A DNA stretch of 13,418 nucleotides from NCBI GenBank assembly GCA_027084145.1, contig JALWLM010000325.1, positions 1 to 13,418 on the forward strand. The letters run 5' to 3'. Positions 1-8,100 of the stretch are shown here, piece after piece; position 1 is the first letter of the stretch, and every line of letters starts with the position of its first letter. A program made the position numbers and the translations under genes. The stretch comes from Crocinitomicaceae bacterium. GTDB lineage: Bacteria > Bacteroidota > Bacteroidia > Flavobacteriales_D > Crocinitomicaceae. The notes beneath the pieces were generated by a model that had not been told where the DNA came from, did no database searches, and worked only from the letters and a program-made list of their open reading frames with translations.

Positions 1-299
1 GCGGAAAGGTGACAGAGCTAATCGGCTTAAACAGTGATTTGGAAAACAAAAATATCATTATATTAGAAGATATTGTAGATACCGGTTTAACGATAGATAA
101 AATAATTGATTTGTTAAAAGGTAAAAACTGCAAATCAATAAAAATATGCACATTGTTGTATAAGCCAGAGGCATTTCAAGGTGAAAACATCCCTGATTAT
201 ATAGGGTTCTCCATTCCAAATAATTTTGTTGTCGGTTATGGAATGGATTATAATGAGAGAGGAAGAAATTTAAAAGAGTTATATAAAATAATAGAGTGA
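1..299 (+). CDS. hpt: Hypoxanthine phosphoribosyltransferase, C-terminal part (5' end outside window)
   Basis: Purine-salvage enzyme that joins hypoxanthine or guanine to PRPP to give IMP or GMP in the cytosol. Only the last 98 residues are visible; the open frame runs off the left edge (complete codons begin at base 3, Gly-Lys), so the GTG at base 9 is an internal valine codon and not a start. The PRPP-binding signature of type I phosphoribosyltransferases is clear as a run of hydrophobic residues followed by EDIVDTGLT. It is followed by the usual downstream strand and a C-terminal segment with the YGMDYNERGRN motif, typical of the HPRT family ending. The stop TGA (297-299) shares its last base with the adk ATG, so the two are probably translationally coupled. 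An hpt-adk-obg order is, from memory, common in Bacteroidota. Family assignment is strong; exact base preference cannot be told. Confidence 0.9.
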   Translation, partial: GKVTELIGLNSDLENKNIIILEDIVDTGLTIDKIIDLLKGKNCKSIKICTLLYKPEAFQGENIPDYIGFSIPNNFVVGYGMDYNERGRNLKELYKIIE

Positions 300-877
300 T
301 GATTAATTTAGTATTATTTGGCCCTCCGGGAGCAGGAAAGGGTACACAATCTGAAAGAATAGTTGAAAAATATGGGTTGATTCATTTGTCAACAGGAGAT
401 GTATTTCGAGCAAACATGAAGGAAGAAACCGAGCTTGGGAAGTTAGCAAAACAATATATTAGTAAAGGAGAATTAGTTCCCGATGAGGTAACGATTAATA
501 TGTTGAAAGAGGAGGTGCTGAAACATAAAAACCCTAAAGGATTTATCTTTGACGGTTTCCCAAGAACGGCGAAACAAGCAAAAGCTTTAGATATATTTAT
601 GGAAGAGATTGGAAGTGAAGTTTCACAGATGATTTCTTTAGATGTAGAAAAAGAAGAATTAAAGAAACGACTCGCAAAACGAGCTATTGATAGCGGTAGA
701 GAAGATGATGCTGATCCGGAAATCATAGAGAACAGAATAAAAGTGTATCAGGCAGAAACAGCTCCAGTAATGGAATATTATGATAAGCAAGGGAAGTGGA
801 CAAAAGTGGACGGAATTGGAGAAATAGATGAAATTACAGAACGCTTATTTGAAGTAATTGATAAGTTGATTAAATAG
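299..877 (+). CDS. adk: Adenylate kinase (short LID form)
   Basis: Catalyses ATP + AMP = 2 ADP in the cytosol. Counting from the ATG at 299, the P-loop GPPGAGKGTQ lies at residues 8-17, the AMP-binding STGD at 31-34 and the FDGFPRT motif at 84-90. The LID arginines lie around 128-134 (KRAIDSGR), followed by DD and an ENRIKVY helix. At 192 residues it is the short-LID type: the four-cysteine zinc-binding insertion of long adenylate kinases is absent. An in-frame GTG at 296 would add one residue. I prefer the ATG because it forms the TGATG stop/start overlap with hpt, and family members usually begin with a single Met before the first strand. obg follows after 5 bases. Nothing looks damaged. 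Confidence 0.97.
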   Translation: MINLVLFGPPGAGKGTQSERIVEKYGLIHLSTGDVFRANMKEETELGKLAKQYISKGELVPDEVTINMLKEEVLKHKNPKGFIFDGFPRTAKQAKALDIFMEEIGSEVSQMISLDVEKEELKKRLAKRAIDSGREDDADPEIIENRIKVYQAETAPVMEYYDKQGKWTKVDGIGEIDEITERLFEVIDKLIK

Positions 878-882
878 GAAAA

Positions 883-1878
883 ATGGCCTCGAGTAACTTT
901 ATCGATTATGTAAAAATACACTGTAAATCAGGTAAAGGAGGAAAGGGGTCTTCACACCTTCGAAGAGAGAAGTATATTCCTAAAGGAGGCCCTGACGGAG
1001 GGGATGGAGGAAGAGGAGGTCATATTATTCTTCGAGGGAACAAACAAATGTGGACGCTTCTACATTTGAAATACAGGAAACATATTAAAGCCGGTCATGG
1101 AGGGGATGGCTCTGGAGGATTAAAGACAGGGGCTCAAGGGGAAGATGTTTATATAGATGTTCCATTAGGAACCGTGGTTAGAGATGGAGAAACAGGAGCG
1201 TTCTTGTTTGAAATAACGGAAGACGGACAAGAGGAAATTTTACAACGAGGAGGAAGAGGAGGTTTGGGGAATAATCATTTTAAATCGGCAACGAATCAAA
1301 CTCCAAGATATGCTCAGCCCGGGGAAGATGGCATGGAAGGGTGGAAAATATTGGAGTTAAAAATATTAGCAGATGTAGGATTGGTGGGATTTCCTAATGC
1401 AGGGAAAAGTACGCTTCTTTCTGTATTGTCTGCTGCAAAACCCGAAATCGCAGACTATCCCTTTACAACGCTAAAACCGAACTTGGGCATTGTTAGCTAT
1501 CGTGATTTCCGGTCTTTTGTCATGGCAGATATACCGGGAATTATTGAAGGAGCAAGTCAAGGAAAAGGTTTGGGACTTCGTTTTTTGAGACATATTGAAA
1601 GAAATTCATTGTTGCTTTTCTTAGTACCCGCAGATAGTGATGATATTGTTAAGGAATATTCCATTTTATTAAATGAACTTAGAAAATTCAATCCTGAATT
1701 ATTAGATAAAGACCGAATCTTAGCCATTTCAAAATCAGATATGTTGGACGACGAATTAAAAGAAGAGTTGACAAAAGAATTGCCCAAGGGAGTGGACACT
1801 CTTTTTATTTCATCAGTTGCCCAGCAAGGGTTAGATGAGTTAAAAGATTTAATTTGGAAAAAGTTGAATGATGATTGA
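883..1878 (+). CDS. obg: GTPase Obg (ObgE/CgtA), ribosome-assembly GTPase
   Basis: Essential GTPase of late 50S ribosome assembly and stress control, acting in the cytosol on the ribosome. Residues 1-158 form the glycine-rich Obg fold, with runs such as GGPDGGDGGRGG (35-46) and GGRGGLGNN (123-131). The G domain follows: P-loop GFPNAGKST at 169-177, switch I with TT at 195-196, DIPG at 216-219 and the base-recognition motif as SKSD (283-286) instead of the more usual NKxD. SSVAQQGL (310-317) fits the G5 region. The protein stops at 331 residues, so the C-terminal OCT domain of longer Obg proteins is absent, as is usual outside Firmicutes and relatives. AGGA lies 4 bases before the ATG. The 3' end overlaps the next gene by 8 to 11 bases. 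Confidence 0.97.
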   Translation: MASSNFIDYVKIHCKSGKGGKGSSHLRREKYIPKGGPDGGDGGRGGHIILRGNKQMWTLLHLKYRKHIKAGHGGDGSGGLKTGAQGEDVYIDVPLGTVVRDGETGAFLFEITEDGQEEILQRGGRGGLGNNHFKSATNQTPRYAQPGEDGMEGWKILELKILADVGLVGFPNAGKSTLLSVLSAAKPEIADYPFTTLKPNLGIVSYRDFRSFVMADIPGIIEGASQGKGLGLRFLRHIERNSLLLFLVPADSDDIVKEYSILLNELRKFNPELLDKDRILAISKSDMLDDELKEELTKELPKGVDTLFISSVAQQGLDELKDLIWKKLNDD

Positions 1879-2449
1879 ATTTCTCGAATCTATAGATAGA
1901 GAGATAGTTTTATCTATCAATGGATTAAACACCCCTTTATTAGATGTCATTATGTGGTGGGTTACTAAAAATGTGACTTGGTTAACTCCTGTTTTTTTTA
2001 CTTACTTATTTTACGGAAAAACAAAAGATATTAAACAAACCTTATTATTAGTAATTACATTGATACTTGCAGTATCAATTGCAGATTTAAGTTCCGTTCA
2101 TTTATTTAAAAATGTTTTTGAAAGATACCGACCTTCGCACAACTTGTTACTTTCAGATCAACTTCATTTTTATCAATATGAAGACGGGAGTTTTTATCAA
2201 GGGGGATTATATGGTTTTGTTTCCTCTCATGCTGCTAATATGCTTGCGATTTGTACTGTTCTATTTCTCGCTTTAAAGAGATTTTATCGAAACATACAGA
2301 TTGTTTTGATATTTCTTGCAATATTAGTAGGGTTAAGCAGGGTCTATTTCGGAGTACATTATTTGAGTGATGTTATAGCCGGCGCTATTTTGGGAATTTT
2401 TACAGGGGTAATTGCTGTTAAGTTTTTTTATAAACGATTTTCCGGATGA
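1871..2449 (+). CDS. PAP2-family membrane phosphatase
   Basis: Integral membrane phosphatase of the PAP2 superfamily, which hydrolyses lipid phosphates such as phosphatidic acid, or undecaprenyl pyrophosphate (the BacA-independent PgpB type), at the outer face of the inner membrane. All three family signatures are present (numbered from the ATG at 1868): C1 as K81-x6-R88-P89, C2 as SSH at 119-121 where many members have SGH, and C3 as S157-R158-x5-H164-x3-D168. Several hydrophobic helices flank them. Two adjacent ATGs (1868 and 1871) are possible; I use the second because relatives usually start with a single Met. Both overlap the obg stop, so translation is probably coupled to obg. The catalytic set is complete, but the physiological lipid cannot be read from sequence; phosphatidic acid and undecaprenyl pyrophosphate are both plausible. 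Confidence 0.9.
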   Translation: MIEFLESIDREIVLSINGLNTPLLDVIMWWVTKNVTWLTPVFFTYLFYGKTKDIKQTLLLVITLILAVSIADLSSVHLFKNVFERYRPSHNLLLSDQLHFYQYEDGSFYQGGLYGFVSSHAANMLAICTVLFLALKRFYRNIQIVLIFLAILVGLSRVYFGVHYLSDVIAGAILGIFTGVIAVKFFYKRFSG

Positions 2450-2811
2450 TGACTTATTTTTATATCTTTTTAGGAGGAGGATTAGGAAGTTTAGCTCGCT
2501 ATTTAACTTCTAAAATGATGCTGACCTTATTTAAAACTAATTTTCCTTTAGGAACATTTGTTTCTAATATTGTTGCTTGTTTAATTCTTGTTTTTGTTGT
2601 AATAGGAGCCAATGATAAATTATCAAACAGCTGGATTTATCCTCTTGTTGTAGTTGGATTTTGTGGAGGGTATAGCACCTTTAGCACTTTTAGTAATGAG
2701 ACTGCTCAATTAATAGAAAACGGAAATATCGTTTTGGCGATTGCAAACATCATCATTTCCGTTATTGTTGGCGTTGGGTTAATCTATTGGATACGTATTT
2801 CTAATAGTTAA
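2449..2811 (+). CDS. crcB: Fluoride channel Fluc/CrcB
   Basis: Small fluoride-export channel, active as a dual-topology dimer in the inner membrane. About 120 residues with four hydrophobic segments, the usual length. Family marks (numbered from the ATG at 2446): a glycine-rich first helix ending in GGGLGSLARY with Arg18, GTFVSN with the conserved pore Asn41, and GFCGGYSTFSTF (71-82), which holds the central Na+ site region and the two phenylalanines (79 and 82) of the fluoride pathway. The ATG at 2449 shares one base with the PAP2 stop (TGATG), mirroring the hpt/adk junction. The ATG three bases earlier is an alternative. No fluoride riboswitch is seen, as expected for an internal operon gene. 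The last 11 bases overlap the 3' end of the opposite-strand acyltransferase gene. Confidence 0.95.
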   Translation: MTYFYIFLGGGLGSLARYLTSKMMLTLFKTNFPLGTFVSNIVACLILVFVVIGANDKLSNSWIYPLVVVGFCGGYSTFSTFSNETAQLIENGNIVLAIANIIISVIVGVGLIYWIRISNS

Positions 2812-4126
2812 AATCAGCAAGGAAATCTTCTAATCTTTTAGAAAGTTGATTTCTTTTTTCTATAAGTTGTTGCGTGTCTTTATTCTGTATTTCGCTTTTC
2901 TTTTTATACATTTTTAAGTGGTAAAAGAACATGTAGGTTGCAAAACCTGTAAGGCCGATAGAAAGAAAATAAAGTATAGCTAAACCCCAGTTGGGATAAA
3001 TATAGTGGTAAAATACCGGAATGACCCAAGCGTTGAAAACAGCAATAAGAGGCATTCCTAAAACAATTTTTACAGAACTCCAGAACACAGGGCGTTTCAT
3101 GATTTTCTTGACAATCTTGCGCGTTAGGAAATAAGGAATAGCACAATGGATAAATCCAATAATCGCAAAAGGCAGAAGTAGTAAAGCTTTAAATAAATGT
3201 TTGTTTTTTGAGCTTTTTTCAAAATGTTTCCAATGAATTAAATTTTCTTCTATGTTGTTTTTCTTCAATAAACTAAAGTATTCATCGGATTCAGACTTTA
3301 CTTGATTCAGTATTTCCTGATCCCGTTTGTTATTATTTAACCATTTGGCAAGCTGTTTAGAGTATATCCAGCGTTCTTCCAGACTTAAATTGTTATCAAA
3401 ACACTCATTATTCATTCCTTTTCGGGTAATCATCATGATTTGTTCATGGAATGGAGCTAAATCAGCACGTTGATTATGTGTGATTTGCTCTTGCATCATT
3501 TTTTCTATTGTGCGTGTTAAAGATGTTATTGTACGATTTTTATTTTCTAAATAATCTTTTTTGTAATCATTTAGAAGTATTGAATCAGAAAAAGAAATTA
3601 AAACATCACTTCTCATTTTAGATGGTTCCGTATAGTTTAAACCAACAGCACAGATTTTTATTTCTTTTTCCCAGTTGTTTTCTTCTAATGATTCAAAGCC
3701 AATGCGTATCGCTCCTTTTCTTACTTTTTTGAGCCTCCTGATAAAAACATCATCCGTAAAGCCTTCAGCAAATAAAAGGAGGTTTCTTTTTCTTTTGAGT
3801 AACCGGGCACATTCATCAAAAACCGCCTTATTTTTTTTTAAAGCTTCTTCTCCTCCATCCAGTTGACGGTAAATTGGAAGCATTTGGCAGGAAGATAATA
3901 AAGGTTTTAACGGCTTAATGAACACATCGGAACGTGTCATAAAGAAAACACTGGGTCTTGAAAACTCACCAAATGCAAGAGGGTCTAAAAAGGATGATGG
4001 GTGATTGGTAGCATAGATGGTGCCGTCAAGCATTTTTTTAGGGTTATTGATGACTTTATGTTTTCGAAAAAAAATACGCAATGAATAACTCATTACGATT
4101 TTTAAAAATAAATACATCAATCTCAT
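2801..4126 (-). CDS. PlsC-like glycerolipid acyltransferase with C-terminal membrane helices
   Basis: Member of the LPLAT/PlsC superfamily, which transfers acyl chains to glycerol phosphate, lysophospholipids or similar acceptors at the inner membrane. Family motifs in the 441 residues are the catalytic His/Asp as NHPSSFLD (His42, Asp48, spaced HX5D instead of the classic HX4D), LPIYR at 83-87, FAEG at 119-122 in place of FPEG, and a VGLNY strand near 161-165. A middle helical region (about 195-305) is followed by three likely membrane segments (about 312-333, 350-372, 380-402) and a charged, probably coiled-coil tail. The ATG overlaps the upstream stop as ATGA and is preceded by a strong Shine-Dalgarno AAAGGAG at 7 bases, so it is translated together with the PorP/SprF gene. 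The acceptor substrate is unknown; a link to the secretion pair upstream is inference from operon structure only. Confidence 0.85.
   Translation of the reverse strand: MRLMYLFLKIVMSYSLRIFFRKHKVINNPKKMLDGTIYATNHPSSFLDPLAFGEFSRPSVFFMTRSDVFIKPLKPLLSSCQMLPIYRQLDGGEEALKKNKAVFDECARLLKRKRNLLLFAEGFTDDVFIRRLKKVRKGAIRIGFESLEENNWEKEIKICAVGLNYTEPSKMRSDVLISFSDSILLNDYKKDYLENKNRTITSLTRTIEKMMQEQITHNQRADLAPFHEQIMMITRKGMNNECFDNNLSLEERWIYSKQLAKWLNNNKRDQEILNQVKSESDEYFSLLKKNNIEENLIHWKHFEKSSKNKHLFKALLLLPFAIIGFIHCAIPYFLTRKIVKKIMKRPVFWSSVKIVLGMPLIAVFNAWVIPVFYHYIYPNWGLAILYFLSIGLTGFATYMFFYHLKMYKKKSEIQNKDTQQLIEKRNQLSKRLEDFLADFNY
2822..2859 (+). terminator. Candidate intrinsic terminator after crcB, inside the opposite-strand gene
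   Basis: Starting 11 bases past the crcB stop, GAAATC (2822-2827) pairs perfectly with GATTTC (2848-2853), and inside it TTCTAA (2828-2833) pairs with TTAGAA (2838-2843) around a TCTT loop. The two 6-bp helices are separated on the 3' side by a 4-base bulge (AGTT, 2844-2847). Six T's follow at 2854-2859. It is AT-rich and bulged, so strength is uncertain, but its position and T-tract fit a terminator for the hpt-to-crcB operon. The same bases encode the C-terminal tail of the acyltransferase on the minus strand. Confidence 0.45.
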
Positions 4127-5136
4127 TGTTCTACTCCTTTTTTCTCTTCTTCAGGGTCATTTTCAGTTCTTTTTGATTTAGACTTCTTGTTTAGGTGAAC
4201 CCCGAGAGTTAATTCGTGCGTCCCGTTCATTGTCTTTTTCATTAAAGCATTCGAAAATTCAAATCCATATGCGAAATAAATATTTTTTAGAAAATGTACC
4301 CCAAACTGTACGGTGACATTTTTAGTATTACGGTAATTAATGCCTAGCCAAAGAGCTTTATCATAAATTACTCTAGCACCTAAATCCCATGAAAAAGGAG
4401 CGTTTTTAACTATTCTGGCAACAAATATAGGCTCGATTTCAATCGTATTAGAAGCAGGAAATAAATATTTTAATACAGAAAAATAATGCCTTTCAAAATA
4501 ACTGTCTGTTTCGATAGAAAATACAGCTCTGTTTTTAAACGCTTGAGAAACGGAAAACCCGAGAAATAATTTTTCGGAATAAAATACCATGCCTGCATTA
4601 GCATCAAGAATGTTTTGATTAGAGCTTATAGCAAGATAATTGTCTAATGTGGCGTCATTTTCTTGATATAAGATAATTCTATCTTGATTAACGTTAAAAT
4701 TATTCCATCCAAGCCCTATCCCCGCTCCAAACATTACTTTTTTTGTAAAAGGCAAGTGGATCGCATAATTTCCTTTTAAAGATGTTTTTGAAAAAGGACC
4801 GATTGCATCTAACAAAACAGTTCCGCCAACAACATGTTTAATTCCTGTAGAAGTTTTTCTTTCAGGAGGAGATGAGAGAAAAGAAGTATATATTTCATTT
4901 GTTTCTGTTTCTTGACCAAGAACGGTATTCATAGAAAACACCATTGTTCTCGGTTTTCCGGAATACCCTAACCATTGAGCCCGACCTATCATCTCAGCGT
5001 TTAAGGTGTTTGTCATCCCTCCTGCAGCAGGATTGAGATAATAAGAATTATTTGCTAACTGGATGAAATTAACTTCTTGTTGTCCGAAAACAGTTTGTGT
5101 AAATAAAAGAGTGATAACCAAAATAAATTGCTTCAT
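4123..5136 (-). CDS. PorP/SprF-family type IX secretion membrane protein
   Basis: Outer-membrane beta-barrel protein of the PorP/SprF family, whose members act in or alongside the type IX secretion system; SprF-type members serve individual type B cargo proteins. The start at 5136 gives a clear signal peptide (MKQFILVITLLFTQTVFGQQ) and 337 residues. The frame is open to an ATG at 5193, but that start would overlap the upstream gene by 47 bases and put 19 extra residues before the signal peptide, so I reject it. Family features are an LNPAAGG motif close to the mature N-terminus, the RAQWLGYSGKPRTMVFSMN block, GGTVLLDAIGPFSKTSLKGNYA, and repeated amphipathic strands to the end. A charged lysine/glutamate tail of about 20 residues ends the protein. 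It lies 10 bases after the HYR/type B sorting-domain gene, which fits a cargo and cognate-partner pair. It need not be the core PorP itself. Confidence 0.88.
   Translation of the reverse strand: MKQFILVITLLFTQTVFGQQEVNFIQLANNSYYLNPAAGGMTNTLNAEMIGRAQWLGYSGKPRTMVFSMNTVLGQETETNEIYTSFLSSPPERKTSTGIKHVVGGTVLLDAIGPFSKTSLKGNYAIHLPFTKKVMFGAGIGLGWNNFNVNQDRIILYQENDATLDNYLAISSNQNILDANAGMVFYSEKLFLGFSVSQAFKNRAVFSIETDSYFERHYFSVLKYLFPASNTIEIEPIFVARIVKNAPFSWDLGARVIYDKALWLGINYRNTKNVTVQFGVHFLKNIYFAYGFEFSNALMKKTMNGTHELTLGVHLNKKSKSKRTENDPEEEKKGVEQ
4134..4140 (-). promoter_or_regulatory. Strong Shine-Dalgarno for the acyltransferase
   Basis: Reading the minus strand, AAAGGAG lies 7 bases before the ATG at 4126, inside the last codons of the PorP/SprF gene. 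Strong Shine-Dalgarno sites are uncommon in Bacteroidota, and the other genes of this operon lack one, so here it marks the start codon and points to reinitiation after the upstream stop. Confidence 0.6.
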
Positions 5137-5146
5137 AGGTAAAAAA

Positions 5147-8100
5147 TTATCGAATAATACTAATGTCACCGTTAAAAACAGTGTTTTTTTCATCGTTCAG
5201 TTCAATTTTATAGAAATAAGTCCCCATTGGTAAATCCTCACCGTTATAAGTGCCGTCCCAAGGTCTTGAATATCCTGTAGATTCATATACAACATTACCC
5301 CAGCGGTTAAAAATGATGACATGGCATTCCGGATAGAGTTTCTCTAAATTTTGAATAATAAATAAGTCATTTTTTCCATCACCATTAGGGGTGATAATAG
5401 TAGGAAAGACTAATTCGGTTCCCTCGCACAAAGTGGTTTTAATGACTATTGTGTCTGATTGAGAAAGGCAATAATCTGATGTTGTTTCGAAAATAATATT
5501 GTTTTCGGCTAATTCCAAAACTGTAACATTAGCGGGATTTTCAGAGGGGTCTTCAAAAGAAACATTGTATTGTAAAGCTCTCCATTCTCCGGTAATTTCC
5601 GGGGTGGTTCCTGTTGCTTCTACTTGAAAAGGGAGGTTTGTAGAAAAACAGAACATTGTATCAGGAGTGATAATTTCAGGTTTAAAATGGGAAAACACAC
5701 TAGCGGTATCATGTGTCGGTGGACAAACACCGTTTGAAATAGTCCAAACAAAATGAGACCAACCGTTTTGATTAAGCGTTACTATAGTTGTGTTAGAGTC
5801 TATTGTAACATTGTTTATCGGTTCTAAAGCGGCCCAAAAACCATCAGCAGAAGGGTCGTAGTTTGCTGTTAATAGTGCTGAATAATTATTACAAGCATAA
5901 ACAGTGTCATTCAATACACTGGCATTTAGGGCTTGTGTTGCAACCAGAATAACAACGGTGTCATACAAACTTCCGCAATTGGCAGAACTAACTGTCCATT
6001 GAACCATATTTTCTCCTTGTCCTAAACTATTGATTCCGGTTGTGTTTGCAAATGGATTATTGATTGTTCCTTGTCCTGAAATAATCGACCATGTTCCTGT
6101 TCCCGTAGGGATAGGATCAGCATTAAGAATCGTAGAACTTGTATTACAAAGTCGTATGGTATCTTCTGCTATAACTGCGGGGGAAGGATAATCTAAAACT
6201 TCAATATTGAAAGAACATGTTTTAAAGTTTCCCGAAGAATCTATTGCTTGATAAGAGATCGTTGTGATTCCAACAGGAAATGTGTCTCCGGAGCTTAACC
6301 CCGAGTTGTCTGTCTGTATTAAAGCAACAGCACAATTATCCGAGTATGTTGGTAAGCTATAATTGACAACGGGGTCACAAGTTTGTATATCACTAGGGCA
6401 TGAAATATTTGGAGTTACATTCTCTGTTACAGTTAGAGGAAAAGAACATTCCGCGGTATTCCCTCCGATGTCTGTTACAGTAATGGTAATATTTGTTGTT
6501 CCCGTTTGTACAATACTACCTGGGGAGGGATTTTGTGTGATGGTGTAATTAGGACAATTATCTGTCACTGTTGCTAAAGTTGTATAATCAGGAAGCGTGT
6601 AATCACAAGAGGATCCATTATTAACGGGTGGAATTACAGGACAGGTTACTGTTGGAGGAATATTATCTGTGGCACTAACGATCGTTTGACAAGTACCGGT
6701 GTTTCCTGCTTCATCTTGTAAAATTACTGTAATTGTAGTAGCCCCTTGTTGAGTTGTTCCGGTCAAAGGGGTTTGTGTTACAGTCATGTTTGCGAAAGAA
6801 GAACAATTATCGGTTCCTGTAACTTGAGATGTAATATCGGGTAAAAGATAATCACAACCCGACCCTGAAGAGACCGTAAAATCAGGTGGACAGACAGGTG
6901 TTGGGTCTAAAGTATCTTGAAATAATGCGGAAAATTGACAAGATGCTGTGTTTCCCGATTCGTCCTCAATTGTAATAGTGATAAGTGTTGTTGAGGTAAC
7001 GATTGTTCCGGGCATAGGAGATTGTGTAAAAGTTAAATTATTTATTTGAGAACAATTGTCTGTTACGGTGACTAAAGAAGTATAGTCAGAAAGCGAAGCA
7101 TCACAATTTGTTGTTGCGTAAACATTTTGATTGGGGGCACAATTAATGATATTTGGAGCTTCATTGTCTTTCACAAAAAGGGTTAATTGACAAGAAGTAT
7201 TATTGCCTGAATTATCTGTTGCTGTAACGGTAAAAATATTATCTCCTGACGGTAAGGTTGAACCTACAACGGGTGATTGAGTAAATGTAAGAACGGAACT
7301 GCAATTGTCACTTGCTGTTACTTGTGAGGTAACGTCAATGGCTGTTCCATTACAAGAGCCGGCATTGGTATAAATTGTATCAACCGTATTAGGACAAGAG
7401 ATTACAGGTGATATTGTATCGTGTAGTTTTATGGTAAAAGCACAATGTCCGGAGTTCCCCGATTCATCTACGGCTGTAACCGTAACAATAACATTTAAAA
7501 CATTAGCAACAATAGAACCCGCAGGAGGTGATTGAGTAAATACTAAAGAAGATGCGTTTGTACAATTATCATTTGCACTTACCATCGTAGAAAGATAATC
7601 AGGAATAGTGTATTGACAAGTATTGTCATAATATTCGTTTTGCGTTCCGGGGCAAGTAACAACGGGAACAATGGTGTCTATAATATTTTGATTAAAGGAA
7701 CATTGAGAGCTATTCCCTGCTTGATCACTTACCGTCAAAGTAATATTTAATGGGGAATCATTTATAGAATAAGTTCCACCGGGAGCAGGAGATTGAGTAA
7801 CCGTTAAAGGGCTCGGACAATTGTCAGAAACAGAAGCTAAGCCAGTGTAATCAGGCAAAGCAGCATCACAGTCATTATCTACGACTAAATCAGTAACTGA
7901 TGGACATATTATGGATGGCGTGAAATTATCTTCGCCTGTTAAAAGAATATTATCAATAGCGAAAGGACCCCCGGTGTTTGTTGTGTTATCATATGTAAAC
8001 CGAAAACCAATAAGAAAAATCATACCGTCTAAAGAAGAAGGAAGGGGTATCGATGTGTTTGTCCATACGGCGGTGTTGTTGTAAGTTGCAGGCAATGCTG

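Noticed and set aside
9..299. GTG at base 9 as a true gene start
   Set aside because: The frame is open upstream to the window edge, and the preceding Gly-Lys continues the known HPRT sequence pattern, so the gene is cut by the window.
382..726. A 114-residue minus-strand open frame opposite adk
   Set aside because: It lies wholly antisense to a well-conserved gene and is rich in Ser/Phe, as expected of an antisense shadow.
4123..5193. Longer start for the PorP/SprF gene at 5193
   Set aside because: It would overlap the upstream gene by 47 bases and bury a perfect signal peptide behind 19 extra residues; the ATG at 5136 fits better.
6188..7915. Periodic repeats that might suggest a CRISPR or DNA satellite
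   Set aside because: The period is about 250 bases, the copies differ strongly at DNA level, and the reading frame is kept throughout; these are protein-domain repeats.
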